64,000 nucleotides of DNA from Glycocaulis alkaliphilus. Lineage in GTDB: Bacteria; Pseudomonadota; Alphaproteobacteria; Caulobacterales; Maricaulaceae. The stretch is taken from contig NZ_CP018911.1 in assembly GCF_004000605.1 (NCBI RefSeq), positions 1,860,001-1,924,000 of the forward strand. Direction: 5' to 3'. The translations under genes and the position numbers were made by a program. The number at the start of each line of letters is the position of its first letter. Position 1 is the stretch's first letter. This document shows positions 1 to 9,851 of this stretch, piece after piece. Below the pieces are notes generated by a model that had not been told where the DNA came from, ran no database searches, and saw only the letters and a program-made list of their open reading frames with translations.

Positions 1-124
1 CGGCCAGCACCAGCTCGCCGCGCGCCTGAAACTCGCGTGCGAGACCCAGATGCACCGAGCGGAACTCGCCCCGGCGCTCCATGTAGTCCGGCGCGGTCTC
101 GTAGAAGAGGATGAAGTGTTTCAT
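1..124 (-). CDS. YciI-like (YCII-related) protein, N-terminal part only
   Basis: Only the first 41 codons are in the window; the rest lies beyond the left edge. It reads MKHFILFYET at the start, followed by an acidic/aromatic segment and a HLGLAREF stretch. This resembles the beginning of YCII-related ferredoxin-like-fold proteins, small soluble proteins of mostly unknown function. The start ATG at 124 lies just after the DUF2283 stop, so it is probably the last visible member of the nuo-led minus-strand transcript. The family call rests on a short fragment and is tentative. Confidence 0.5.
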   Translation of the reverse strand, partial: MKHFILFYETAPDYMERRGEFRSVHLGLAREFQARGELVLA

Positions 125-130
125 CGTTCC

Positions 131-328
131 CTACTCCGCTGCCGCAGGGTGAAGGATGGAATCGGCCAGCCGCCGAGACGCATGCAGCACCTCGATACCG
201 ACAATCTTGTTGTCAGCATCCAGATCGATCACGATGTCATCGGCCACCTCGTCGCTTTCCACGACTTTGGCGTCCGTGAGGCGCAGATAGGCTGCATCTG
301 CCTCGTGGTCATACCGCCAGTTCATCAC
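131..328 (-). CDS. DUF2283 domain small protein, possible antitoxin-like partner
   Basis: A 65-residue protein made of essentially one DUF2283 domain. It has an N-terminal Y-D-x-E-A-D-A-A-Y-L-R-L motif (residues 6-17), a central V-I-D-L-D segment and the typical G-I-E-V-L-H-A-S-R end (about residues 44-52). Its start overlaps the stop of the upstream DUF4258 gene in an ATGA arrangement (325-328), so the two are translationally coupled. DUF4258 and DUF2283 genes are often adjacent. DUF4258 resembles RelE/HigB-like folds, which makes a toxin-antitoxin-like role possible but unproven. Both genes sit downstream of nuoF in the same direction. Confidence 0.8.
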   Translation of the reverse strand: MMNWRYDHEADAAYLRLTDAKVVESDEVADDIVIDLDADNKIVGIEVLHASRRLADSILHPAAAE

Positions 329-582
329 TCTCTCCTGCTCCGGCGCTCTCCGCGGTCGAAGAATGCCGTCACGATGGTGTAGCTGCCCGACTCCTGCCGG
401 GAAACCACTCTGAGGACCCTGCCTTCAAACTCAGGCAGTGCCTTGAAATACCTTACCAGATCCGGGTCTTTCGGGTCTGGCTCTGTCCGGTCTGGCTGAG
501 ACAGCGCTGCCTCAATCCATTCCGTTTTTACACCTCTCGCTTCGATCCGCTCACGCGCATGTGCCGTCAATCGAAGCCTCAC
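325..582 (-). CDS. DUF4258 domain small protein, possible RelE-like toxin
   Basis: An 85-residue protein with a GTG start at 582. It begins with the T-A-H-A-R-E-R-I-E-A-R-G segment typical of DUF4258, followed by a P-D-R/E-P-D-P turn and a C-terminal strand pair (V-L-R-V-V...Y-T-I-V-T-A-F-F). An in-frame ATG at 609 would overlap nuoF by 23 bases. The GTG is preferred because GGAG lies just upstream and it begins 4 bases after the nuoF stop. It overlaps the DUF2283 gene by 4 bases. The basic, compact fold resembles RelE-type RNases; no activity is established. Confidence 0.75.
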   Translation of the reverse strand: MRLRLTAHARERIEARGVKTEWIEAALSQPDRTEPDPKDPDLVRYFKALPEFEGRVLRVVSRQESGSYTIVTAFFDRGERRSRRE

Positions 583-586
583 GCTC

Positions 587-1887
<1,301 letters not shown>

Positions 1888-1888
<1 letters not shown>

Positions 1889-2802
1889 TATTCAGCATCC
1901 TTCTTCGTGGCGGGTTTCTTCGCCGCAGGTTTTTTGGCCGCAGGCTTTTTCGCGGCAGTCTTGGCGGCAGGCTTTTTGGCCGGAGCCGTTTTCGCCACGG
2001 CCTTCGCGGTCTTGCGCGGCGCGCTCTTCACCGCACCGCCCGATTCATCAGCGTCAGGCGCCTTTTGGGCCGGGCGGCCCTTCTTGACGGGATCAGGGTC
2101 TTCACCCTTTTCCGCCGCCGCTTTGGCTTCCGGTGTGTTGGGCAGGTAAGGCATGGGCTTTGCCCGGCTGCCATCATACAGCTCCGCGGCCGTCAGAACC
2201 GCAACATCAGCTTCGACAGGCTCGGAGCATTTGCGCCCCGTTACGGGCCCCATCTCGACGGGTTTACCAGCAGCCAGATCATCCAGAATCTGTTCCAGCG
2301 CGGCGCCTGTCAGATCCTCGTAGTAATAGTCACCATCCTTGTTGGCGATCTGGACCATGGGCGCGTTGGAGCACGCGCCGAGGCATTCCACCTCTTCCCA
2401 GGAGAATTTGCCATCGGCGCTGACATTGCCGCGGCCCTTCTTGCCGATGCGCTTCTCGCACACGGCTTTCAGGTCGTCCGCCCCGCGCAGCCAGCACGGC
2501 GTCGTGCCGCACACCTGGATCAGGTGCTCGCCCACAGGCTCCAGATTGAACATGGTGTAGAAGGTCGCGACCTCGTAGACGCGGATATAGGGCATCTCGC
2601 AGCGCGCCGCGATCTCGCGCAGGGCAGGCTCGGACACCCAGCCCTCCTGCTTCTGGGCAAGCCAGAGCAGCGGAATGACAGCAGAGGCTTTCCGGTCTTC
2701 CGGATACTTGTTCATCCAGAACGCAATTTTCTTCTCGCTTTCCTTTGAAAACGTGAAGCTTTCCGGTTGCACTTCGGCGGCTGCAAGACGGCGCACGCTC
2801 AT
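1888..2802 (-). CDS. nuoE: NADH-quinone oxidoreductase subunit E with long Lys/Ala/Pro tail
   Basis: The 24 kDa subunit of complex I, carrying the N1a [2Fe-2S] cluster. Thioredoxin-like ligands are Cys98, Cys103, Cys140 and Cys144. The core ends near residue 185. About 120 further residues follow: an acidic/Pro linker and then a strongly basic run of A-K-K-P repeats to residue 304. The family is usually about 160-240 aa, so this is a long extension with no recognisable domain. A similar tail occurs on trigger factor in this window. The gene lies 5 bases after the NTF2-like gene and is fused by TAATG to nuoF. Confidence 0.97.
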
Positions 2803-2807
2803 CCCGG

Positions 2808-3179
2808 CTACCCTTCCCTTATAAAGTCGACGCGCGCGATAAACCCATCACGCACGGTGTAAATCACAACAAGATCGATGGGCGCGGACTTCGCTTCGCC
2901 TTCCAGCCAGACGCGCTCATGATCGATCACGCGAGAGCCGATCACCGCGCGGTGGACAGCGATGGCGTGAAGGCCTTCGCTCTTGAACCGCTCGACATAG
3001 CGCGCGCGGAAGGCATCGCGGCCTTTCAGGCTCAGCACGCCGGGGAAATCATAGACTTCCACATCGTCTGCAAAGCAGGCCGCGAACGCGTCCAGATCGC
3101 GCGCATTATACGCGGCCAGCTGGGCCTCAGCGAGGCGCTCAGGACTGGCAGCGTCTGCTATGGCGTGCGCGGCGAGCAT
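2808..3179 (-). CDS. NTF2-like / SnoaL-like protein inside the nuo operon
   Basis: A 123-residue protein with an NTF2-like alpha+beta barrel pattern. It has an N-terminal helix (A-Q-L-A-A-Y-N-A-R-D-L-D-A-F), the F-A-D-D-V-E-V-Y-D-F-P strand, G-R-D-A-F-R-A-R-Y and a final V-R-D-G-F-I-A-R-V-D-F-I-R-E-G strand pair. Such proteins include ketosteroid isomerases and small-molecule-binding proteins; the substrate cannot be told. It overlaps the nuoD stop by one base (TAATG) and ends 5 bases before nuoE, so it is fully embedded in the complex I operon. A role in complex I assembly is only a guess from location. Confidence 0.8.
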   Translation of the reverse strand: MLAAHAIADAASPERLAEAQLAAYNARDLDAFAACFADDVEVYDFPGVLSLKGRDAFRARYVERFKSEGLHAIAVHRAVIGSRVIDHERVWLEGEAKSAPIDLVVIYTVRDGFIARVDFIREG

Positions 3180-4381
3180 TAGCGGTCCACCTCTCCGAAC
3201 ACGATGTCGAGAGAACCCAGAATCGCCGATACGTCAGCGAGCATGTGGCCCCGGTTCAGATGATCCATGGCCGCAAGGTGAGCAAAGCCCGGCGCGCGGA
3301 TTTTCACCCGGTAGGGCTTGTTGGAGCCATCAGCGACCAGATAGACGCCGAACTCGCCCTTGGGCGCTTCCACGGCGGCGTAGCAATGGCCCTCAGGCAC
3401 GTGGACGCCTTCGGTGTAAAGCTTGAAGTGGTGGATGAGCGCTTCCATGGAGCGCTTCATCTCGGCGCGGCGCGGCGGCGCAAACTTGGTGTCTGTCGGC
3501 AGCACTTCGCCCTGATTTTCAGGCTTCGACAGCCACTCACAGCATTGCTGCATGATCTTGCAAGACTCGCGCATCTCCTCCATGCGGACGAGATAGCGGT
3601 CATAGCAATCGCCGTTCTTGCCAATCGCGATCTTGAAGTCGAGCTCGTCATAGACCTCGTAGGGCTGCGCACGGCGCAAATCCCAGGCCATGCCGGAGCC
3701 GCGTACCATCACACCGGAGAAACCCCAGGCGAGCGCATCTTCCTTCGACACCACGCCAATATCGGCATTGCGCTGCTTGAAGATGCGGTTATCGGTCAGA
3801 AGCGCGTCAATGTCGTTGAGCGCCTTGGGGAATGCCTCGCACCATTTGGCGATGTCATCGACCAGTTCCTGCGGCAGGTCCTGATGGACGCCGCCGGGGC
3901 GGAAATAGTGCGCGTGCAGGCGCGCGCCCGACGCGCGCTCGTAGAAGATCATCAGCTTTTCGCGCTCTTCAAAGCCCCAGAGCGGCGGGGTCAGCGCGCC
4001 AACGTCCATCGCCTGCGTGGTGACGTTCAAGAGGTGATTGAGGATGCGGCCGATCTCGCAATAGAGCACACGTACATACTGGCCGCGCTTCGGGACAGGG
4101 ATGCCGGCAAGCCGCTCGACCGCCAGGCAGAAGGCATGCTCCTGGTTCATCGGCGCGACATAGTCGAGACGGTCGAAATAGCCGATGCCCTGCAGATAGG
4201 TCTTGTGCTCCAGCAGCTTCTCGGTGCCGCGATGCAACAGGCCAATATGCGGATCAACGCGCTCGACTACCTCGCCATCCAGCTCCAGCACCATGCGCAA
4301 CACGCCGTGGGCGGCCGGGTGAACGGGGCCGAAATTGATCGTGAAGTTGCGGATGTCTTCGGTGGCGGGCGTATCGGTCAC
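3179..4381 (-). CDS. nuoD: NADH-quinone oxidoreductase subunit D (49 kDa)
   Basis: 400-residue quinone-site subunit of complex I. Visible family hallmarks are the N-terminal [13 protein letters not shown] segment (residues 17-29), the [12 protein letters not shown] stretch and the C-terminal [19 protein letters not shown] end, which is almost invariant. With NuoB it forms the ubiquinone-reduction pocket. It is separate from NuoC, not fused as in E. coli. A 120-base spacer with heptamer repeats separates it from nuoC; its stop overlaps the start of the NTF2-like gene. Confidence 0.98.
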   Translation of the reverse strand: MTDTPATEDIRNFTINFGPVHPAAHGVLRMVLELDGEVVERVDPHIGLLHRGTEKLLEHKTYLQGIGYFDRLDYVAPMNQEHAFCLAVERLAGIPVPKRGQYVRVLYCEIGRILNHLLNVTTQAMDVGALTPPLWGFEEREKLMIFYERASGARLHAHYFRPGGVHQDLPQELVDDIAKWCEAFPKALNDIDALLTDNRIFKQRNADIGVVSKEDALAWGFSGVMVRGSGMAWDLRRAQPYEVYDELDFKIAIGKNGDCYDRYLVRMEEMRESCKIMQQCCEWLSKPENQGEVLPTDTKFAPPRRAEMKRSMEALIHHFKLYTEGVHVPEGHCYAAVEAPKGEFGVYLVADGSNKPYRVKIRAPGFAHLAAMDHLNRGHMLADVSAILGSLDIVFGEVDR

Positions 4382-4403
4382 AGCGGCGCACCTCCGTGCA
4401 AAA

Positions 4404-4434
4404 GCGAGTAGCGAGTAGTGAGTAGCGAATAGCG
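4404..4434. repeat. Tandem heptamer repeat in the nuoC-nuoD spacer
   Basis: Four contiguous 7-base units occupy 4404-4431: GCGAGTA, GCGAGTA, GTGAGTA and GCGAATA, followed by a partial unit. They lie in the 120-base gap between nuoC and nuoD, so they are transcribed within the operon. Similar CGCTATTCGCTACTCGC-type heptamer tracts are scattered in intergenic regions of many alphaproteobacteria. The copy number may vary between strains. Confidence 0.8.
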
Positions 4435-4501
4435 GGCGCGCTCTGGCGTCCGGTCTTCAAAGTGGCGTGCGGCGGCGATGCTCATGTCTTTTCCCACCCA
4501 C

Positions 4502-5107
4502 TCACTGCGCTTTCTCATCACCGGGAATGACGAGCTTGGCGCCTTCCCATGGCGAGAGGAAATCGAAGTCGCGGTATTCCTGGATCAGGTTCACCGGCTC
4601 GTAGACTACGCGCTTTTGCGCGGCGTCGTAGCGCACTTCGACAAAGCCGGTCAGCGGGAAGTCCTTGCGTAGCGGGAAGCCCTCAAATCCATAATCGGTA
4701 AGGATGCGGCGCAAATCCGGGTGGCCATCAAAGACCACGCCATACATATCGAACGCCTCGCGCTCGAACCAGTTGGCGGCCGGGTAAATGTCCACCACGC
4801 TCTCAACGCTGGCGTCTTCTGCGACGGTCAGCAGCACGCGGATTCGCGTATTATGATGCATGGACAGCAAGTGATAGACGACGTCGAAACGGTCCGAGCG
4901 CGACGGCCAGTCTACCCCGCAAATATCAATCAGCGTCGTGAACCGGCAGGCCGGGTCATCACGCAGGAAGCGCAGCACCTTCTTCACCCGGTCACGATGA
5001 ATGGTCAGCGTCAGCTCACCATGGGCAATCGCGTGCTCGCGCACATCCTCATCAAGCGCATCGGCAAGATGCGCGGCCAGTTCTGAGAGGGTATCGGGCT
5101 TGCTCAA
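4502..5107 (-). CDS. nuoC: NADH-quinone oxidoreductase subunit C (30 kDa)
   Basis: 201-residue peripheral-arm subunit that packs against NuoD. It carries the family region [21 protein letters not shown] (from about residue 104), the [23 protein letters not shown] segment and a V-V-Y-E-P-V motif near the end. Length is typical for the unfused alphaproteobacterial form. It begins 31 bases after nuoB and is followed by the heptamer-repeat spacer before nuoD. Confidence 0.97.
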   Translation of the reverse strand: MSKPDTLSELAAHLADALDEDVREHAIAHGELTLTIHRDRVKKVLRFLRDDPACRFTTLIDICGVDWPSRSDRFDVVYHLLSMHHNTRIRVLLTVAEDASVESVVDIYPAANWFEREAFDMYGVVFDGHPDLRRILTDYGFEGFPLRKDFPLTGFVEVRYDAAQKRVVYEPVNLIQEYRDFDFLSPWEGAKLVIPGDEKAQ

Positions 5108-5138
5108 GGGAGGGGCTCGCTTGCTCTGATGGTTCTTA

Positions 5139-5717
5139 CTAGCGCTCTATCGTGCCTTCGCGGCGGATCTTCTTCTGCAGCTGGAGAATGCCATAGACCA
5201 GCGCTTCGGCTGTCGGCGGACAGCCCGGCACATAGATGTCCACCGGCACGATCCGGTCACAGCCACGCACCACGGAGTAGGAATAATGGTAATAGCCGCC
5301 GCCATTGGCGCAGCTGCCCATCGAGATGACGTAGCGCGGCTCCGGCATCTGGTCGTAGACCTTGCGCAGGGCCGGAGCCATCTTGTTGGTGAGTGTGCCG
5401 GCCACGATCATCACGTCGGACTGGCGGGGCGAACCACGCGGCGCCGCGCCAAAGCGCTCCAGATCATAGCGCGGCATGGCCGCCTGCATCATCTCGACTG
5501 CGCAGCATGCCAGACCGAACGTCATCCACATCAGCGAGCCGGTACGCGCCCAGGTGATGAGATCATCGGCGCGCGCCACCAGAAAGCCCTTGTCGGCCAG
5601 CTGGTCTGACAGGCCGTCAAAGAACGGGTCGTGCTTTTTCGGATCGTATGCGGGAACGCCGGTGCGCGCCGCAGACATTGCCGGAACAGTGGGGGCCGGA
5701 ACAGTGGGGTTCGCCAT
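5139..5717 (-). CDS. nuoB: NADH-quinone oxidoreductase subunit B (20 kDa)
   Basis: 192-residue subunit carrying the terminal N2 [4Fe-4S] cluster. Ligands are the adjacent Cys71-Cys72 in the [10 protein letters not shown] motif, Cys136 in [12 protein letters not shown] and Cys166 in V-P-G-C-P-P-T-A. It donates electrons to ubiquinone at the interface with NuoD. The first 30 residues are a Pro/Ala-rich extension ahead of the conserved core. It lies 6 bases after nuoA, in the usual nuoA-B-C-D order. Confidence 0.98.
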   Translation of the reverse strand: MANPTVPAPTVPAMSAARTGVPAYDPKKHDPFFDGLSDQLADKGFLVARADDLITWARTGSLMWMTFGLACCAVEMMQAAMPRYDLERFGAAPRGSPRQSDVMIVAGTLTNKMAPALRKVYDQMPEPRYVISMGSCANGGGYYHYSYSVVRGCDRIVPVDIYVPGCPPTAEALVYGILQLQKKIRREGTIER

Positions 5718-5723
5718 GATCGT

Positions 5724-6089
5724 CTACTCCCAGTCCAGGGCGCCCTTGCGCCACTCATAGAGGAACCCGACGGTCAGCACGCCGAGAAACACCATCATCG
5801 ACCAGAAGGCGAAGATATTCCCCTCGAAGATCGGGAAAATCCACGGGAACAGGAATGCCACTTCCAGATCGAAAATGATGAAAAGAATTGCCACCAGATA
5901 GAAGCGGACGTCGAACTTCATCCGCGCGTCCTCGAAGGCGTTGAAGCCGCATTCGTAGGTCGAAACCTTTTCCGGGTCAGGATCAGACGGCGCGAGCACG
6001 GCTGCCGCGACGATGAAGCCGATCCCCATTGCCAGTGCGATGGCAAAGAAGATCAGAACGGGAAGGTATTCCAGAAGTACCGCGTCCAT
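5724..6089 (-). CDS. nuoA: NADH-quinone oxidoreductase subunit A
   Basis: 121-residue membrane subunit with three predicted transmembrane helices (about residues 7-31, 62-84 and 91-112). The family sequence K-V-S-T-Y-E-C-G-F between helices 1 and 2 contains the loop cysteine, followed by [18 protein letters not shown]. It is the first gene of the nuo operon, so the operon promoter should lie in 6090-6422, which it shares head-to-head with the MacA-like gene. Confidence 0.97.
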   Translation of the reverse strand: MDAVLLEYLPVLIFFAIALAMGIGFIVAAAVLAPSDPDPEKVSTYECGFNAFEDARMKFDVRFYLVAILFIIFDLEVAFLFPWIFPIFEGNIFAFWSMMVFLGVLTVGFLYEWRKGALDWE

Positions 6090-6422
6090 TGTCCGCCCTG
6101 GCGTAGCTAATCAGCCCCGGATAGCCGGAACGCAGCCCTGCCGCGCCCAGCCGTTGCACAAGCCCCTGACAGAAGAACAGCCCTCCTGTCAATTTCGGCG
6201 GAAGCTAGTGCGCACCGCCCCCGCCCGCAAGCCGTATGAGACATCAATTGAAGCGCATATTGCCGCTGCAAGCATCTGTTTTTGCGAGCCATTCTCATCT
6301 AGAGAGCCCAAGCTCAGTCCCGGTTCATCTAAGCGACGGAAAATAGGCTGTCATTGCGTTGGACGTAATGAACCCGTTCCGGCTAAAGCGGAGCCCACAC
6401 CATTGGCGCGAGCAAAGCAGAT
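6090..6422. other. Divergent intergenic region, nuoA / MacA-like
   Basis: 333 bases between the nuoA start (minus) and the MacA-like start (plus). It must hold the promoters of both operons. I see no convincing palindrome, riboswitch or small gene; short reading frames here lack ribosome-binding sites and resemble no family. The nuoA-proximal part is GC-rich and the middle (about 6235-6350) is somewhat richer in A and T. Confidence 0.5.
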
Positions 6423-7907
6423 ATGAAAAAATTCCTCCTCCCCGGCGTTACCGCCATCATTGCCGCACTGGCGGCGTTCTGGGCATGGCAGTCATTTTCA
6501 TCACCCGGCGAAGGCAGCCTGCAGGTCGAGACGGACCGGATCGCCCCGCGCGACCTGTCACGTCAGGTTGCCTCTACAGGCTCCATCGCGCCGCTGATCA
6601 CGGTGGAGGTCGGCTCCCAGCTTTCCGGCCAGATACTCGAACTGATGGCGGACTTTAACGACGAGGTGGAGGCCGGGCAGATCATCGCCCGGCTGGACCC
6701 GCAAACATTCGAGACGCGCGTCCGCGAGGCACAGGCCAGTGTGGAGGTGGCGCAGTCCCAGGTTTCCGTCAGCCAGGCCAATCTGACCCGTTCGCGAGCC
6801 GAGGCGCGTGAAGCAGAGCGCGCCTTCGAGCGGGCGAGCGAGCTGGTTGAACGCGGAACCTTCTCGCGCGTCCAGTTCGATACTGCCGAGACCGCGCGCG
6901 ATTCTGCGGCAGCCAATGTTCAGGTAGCCGAAGCCAATCTCAGGAATGCCCGTGCCACGCTCGACCAGCGCGAGGCCAGCCTGGAAAGCGCGCAGGTTGA
7001 TCTCGACCGCGCCACCATCCGCTCGCCCATTGACGGCGTGGTTATCGACCGGCAGGTCGATGTCGGTCAGACAGTGGCCGCCAGCCTGAATGCGCCCGTT
7101 CTCTTCATCATCGCGCGCGATCTTTCACGCATCCAGATTGAGGCGCGGGTGGACGAATCCGATATCGGCCAGATCGCGGTAGGCCAGCCTGTCACTTTCG
7201 AGGTTGATGCTTTCCGGGAACGTGAATTCTCCGGTGAAGTGCGTCAGGTCCGGCTTGCCGCCATCGCCGAGCAGAACGTGGTCACCTACACGGTCGTCAT
7301 CGAAGCCGACAATCCCGGTCAGCGCCTGCTGCCGGGCATGACGGCCAATGTGAACATCATCACCGGCGATGTTGCGGGCGCGCTCACCGTTCCGGCGACA
7401 GCCCTGCGCTTCCAGCCGCGCGGCGCAGCCGAAAGCCTTGTTGCGCCGGACGCTGCAGCCAGCACTCCTGCCCAGAGAAGTGGCGGCAATGCCATGATGG
7501 CCCGCCTGCTGGATCCGCTGGAGCTGCCTGATGACCGGCGGGCGCGGGCCGAGCAGGCCCTGCAATCGGCTTTTGAAAACATGCGCCGCAGCGGCCCTCC
7601 GGGCATGGGCGGCGACGGTGGCGGCAACATGCAAACCATGTTGCAGCGCGCGCTCGGTGATGTGCTGACATCTGAAGAGTTGGCGCGTCTGAACGCAATT
7701 CTGGCCGATGGCGCCCGGCGCAGTGGCGGACGCCAGGGCGCGCGCGAGGAAGTTCAGCGCGGCACAATCTGGATACAGCGCAGCGATGGACGCCTGGAAC
7801 CACGCCCGGTGCGTGTCGGCCTGTCCGATGGGCAGTACACCCAGGTCATGGGCGAGAACATCAGCGAAGGTGAGCGTGTCGTGGTGCGCGTGCGTGAGGT
7901 CCGCTGA
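6423..7907 (+). CDS. HlyD/MacA-type periplasmic adaptor with an inserted region
   Basis: 494-residue membrane-fusion protein. An N-terminal anchor (about residues 5-23) is followed by a barrel-sandwich/lipoyl half, a long alpha hairpin rich in A, E and R (about 95-205), the second lipoyl half (T-I-R-S-P-I-D-G-V-V-I-D-R near 200) and a beta-barrel domain. Near residue 340 a roughly 100-residue insert with Met/Gly-rich low complexity (G-M-G-G-D-G-G-G-N-M) interrupts the C-terminal membrane-proximal domain, which resumes at G-T-I-W-I-Q. MacA homologues are usually about 370-400 aa, so the insert is unusual. It is one operon with the following ATPase and permease. Confidence 0.9.
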   Translation: MKKFLLPGVTAIIAALAAFWAWQSFSSPGEGSLQVETDRIAPRDLSRQVASTGSIAPLITVEVGSQLSGQILELMADFNDEVEAGQIIARLDPQTFETRVREAQASVEVAQSQVSVSQANLTRSRAEAREAERAFERASELVERGTFSRVQFDTAETARDSAAANVQVAEANLRNARATLDQREASLESAQVDLDRATIRSPIDGVVIDRQVDVGQTVAASLNAPVLFIIARDLSRIQIEARVDESDIGQIAVGQPVTFEVDAFREREFSGEVRQVRLAAIAEQNVVTYTVVIEADNPGQRLLPGMTANVNIITGDVAGALTVPATALRFQPRGAAESLVAPDAAASTPAQRSGGNAMMARLLDPLELPDDRRARAEQALQSAFENMRRSGPPGMGGDGGGNMQTMLQRALGDVLTSEELARLNAILADGARRSGGRQGAREEVQRGTIWIQRSDGRLEPRPVRVGLSDGQYTQVMGENISEGERVVVRVREVR

Positions 7908-8596
7908 TGACAGATAGCGCTACGCTGATCAGGGCGCGCCAGCTATCGCGCGTTTACCAGCTGGGCGGCGGCGACGTTCATGCCCTGCGCGGGGTGGATT
8001 GCGACATTGCCGAGGGCGGCTATGTCGCCGTGATGGGCGCGTCCGGCTCGGGCAAATCCACCTTCATGAACATGCTCGGCGCACTCGACACGCCTACCAG
8101 CGGCGAGCTGACCATTGCCGGACAGTCCCTCCTGAACCGCACAGCCGATGAACTGGCGGCGTTCCGCAACCAGACCGTCGGCTTCGTGTTCCAGCAGTTC
8201 AACCTGCTGCCGCGCACTACGGCGCTGGATAATGTCGCCCTGCCCCTGCTCTATCGCGGCATGCCAGCCTCAGAGCGGCGTCAACGCGCGGCGGCATGTC
8301 TGGAGATGGTGGGGCTGGGTGACCGCATGGATCACCACCCGTCCCAGCTGTCGGGCGGCCAGCAGCAGCGCGTAGCCATCGCCCGCGCCCTCTCCAATGA
8401 GCCGCGCATCCTGCTTGCCGACGAGCCTACGGGCGCCCTCGATTCAAAGACGTCCGACGATGTGATGGACATTTTCGACCAGCTGAATGCATCCGGCATC
8501 ACCCTCATCCTCGTAACGCACGAGCCTGATGTGGGCGCGCGCGCGCGCCGGCGTATCGTTTTCCGGGACGGCAAGATTGTGGAGGACACACAATGA
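7907..8596 (+). CDS. ABC transporter ATPase, MacB/LolD type
   Basis: 229-residue nucleotide-binding protein. Walker A G-A-S-G-S-G-K-S is at residues 44-51, followed by a Q-loop (V-F-Q-Q-F-N-L-L-P), the signature L-S-G-G-Q-Q-Q-R-V-A-I-A-R-A-L, Walker B I-L-L-A-D-E-P-T-G-A-L-D and the switch histidine in L-V-T-H-E-P. It powers the adjacent permease. In E. coli MacB the ATPase and permease are fused; here they are separate. Its start overlaps the adaptor stop by one base, and its stop overlaps the permease start by four. Confidence 0.95.
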   Translation: MTDSATLIRARQLSRVYQLGGGDVHALRGVDCDIAEGGYVAVMGASGSGKSTFMNMLGALDTPTSGELTIAGQSLLNRTADELAAFRNQTVGFVFQQFNLLPRTTALDNVALPLLYRGMPASERRQRAAACLEMVGLGDRMDHHPSQLSGGQQQRVAIARALSNEPRILLADEPTGALDSKTSDDVMDIFDQLNASGITLILVTHEPDVGARARRRIVFRDGKIVEDTQ

Positions 8597-9831
8597 ACTT
8601 CACCGCAGCGATAACCGTCGCGCTGACCGCACTGAGAGTAAACGCTCTGCGCAGCTTCCTGGCCATGCTCGGCGTTATCATCGGCGTCGGCTCGGTCATC
8701 GTGATGATCTCGATTTCCCAGGGCGCCAAAGCCGCCGTCGATGCGCAGATCAGCGCACTGGGCGCAAACTCGCTGCAGGTCCGCCCTGGCTCCTCCTTCC
8801 GGGGCGGGGTGCGCGGCGGTTCGGGGTCCGGCACACCATTGAGCGATGAAGACGTCGAAGCGCTGCGCGAGAACGTGCCCTATGTGATTGCAGCAGCCGG
8901 CATCATCCAGCAACGCGGTCTGACCGCCGTGGTCGACGGCGTGAACTGGTCCACCGAAGTGGCCGGCACGCACCCGGACTATTTCATCGTTCGTGAGTGG
9001 GCCGTCGTGGAAGGACGCGCCTTCACCGTGCCCGAGCTTGATGGCGCCGCCCGCGTTGCCGTGATCGGGCGCACCGTAGCCAACGAACTGTTTCCCGCCG
9101 GCGGCGCAACCGGCGCTGCCGTACGCATCAATGGCGTGCCGCTCGAAGTGGTCGGCATACTCGACGAGCGCGGCCAGTCCAGCTGGGGACAAGACCAGGA
9201 TGACGTGATTTTTGTTCCGGCAACGACCATGCGCGGCCGCCTGGGCGGGCTTTCAGCAGCCGGGGTGCGCAACCCCGTCCAGTCTATTTGGCTGGGTATT
9301 GACCGCGCGCGTAACATGGACGCGGCGACGGAAGAGATCACGGACCTGATGCGCGTGCGCCGCAATATCCGCGTCGGCGGCACGGACGATTTTGCGGTCG
9401 TGAACTTCGCGGAGTTTCTGCGCGCCCGCAACGAGACCGAAAGCCAGCTGGGCCTGCTGCTTGCAGCGACAGCGGTAATCTCGCTCGTCGTTGGCGGGAT
9501 TGGCATCATGAACATCATGCTGGTGTCAGTGACCGAGCGCACGCGCGAGATTGGCCTGCGCCTGGCCATCGGCGCCAAGCAGGCCGATATTCGCAACCAG
9601 TTCCTCATCGAGGCCGTCGTGCTGTGCCTGGCTGGCGGGCTGGTCGGCATGGCAGGCGGCGCTATCGGCGCGCTGGTGGTGGAATCGATGGGACAATTCC
9701 CCGTCTCGATTGAACCCACGATTGCCTTTGTCGCCATCGGCGCCGCTGCAGGTGTGGGCATATTGTTCGGCTTCTATCCGGCACACCGGGCCAGCCAGCT
9801 CAATCCGATCGACGCCTTGCGATACGAATAA
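8593..9831 (+). CDS. ABC transporter permease, MacB type (FtsX family)
   Basis: 412-residue type VII ABC permease. The first transmembrane helix is near residues 17-40 (L-R-S-F-L-A-M-L-G-V-I-I-G-V-G-S-V-I-V). A large periplasmic MacB_PCD domain spans about 45-285. Three C-terminal helices lie near 290-400, including G-G-I-G-I-M-N-I-M-L-V-S-V-T-E-R-T-R-E-I-G-L-R, the FtsX-family signature. With the MacA-like adaptor and ATPase it should form a mechanotransmission-type exporter. The substrate is unknown and no TolC-like gene is adjacent. Confidence 0.95.
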   Translation: MNFTAAITVALTALRVNALRSFLAMLGVIIGVGSVIVMISISQGAKAAVDAQISALGANSLQVRPGSSFRGGVRGGSGSGTPLSDEDVEALRENVPYVIAAAGIIQQRGLTAVVDGVNWSTEVAGTHPDYFIVREWAVVEGRAFTVPELDGAARVAVIGRTVANELFPAGGATGAAVRINGVPLEVVGILDERGQSSWGQDQDDVIFVPATTMRGRLGGLSAAGVRNPVQSIWLGIDRARNMDAATEEITDLMRVRRNIRVGGTDDFAVVNFAEFLRARNETESQLGLLLAATAVISLVVGGIGIMNIMLVSVTERTREIGLRLAIGAKQADIRNQFLIEAVVLCLAGGLVGMAGGAIGALVVESMGQFPVSIEPTIAFVAIGAAAGVGILFGFYPAHRASQLNPIDALRYE

Positions 9832-9851
9832 GGGAGACCCGGCACGGGGCC

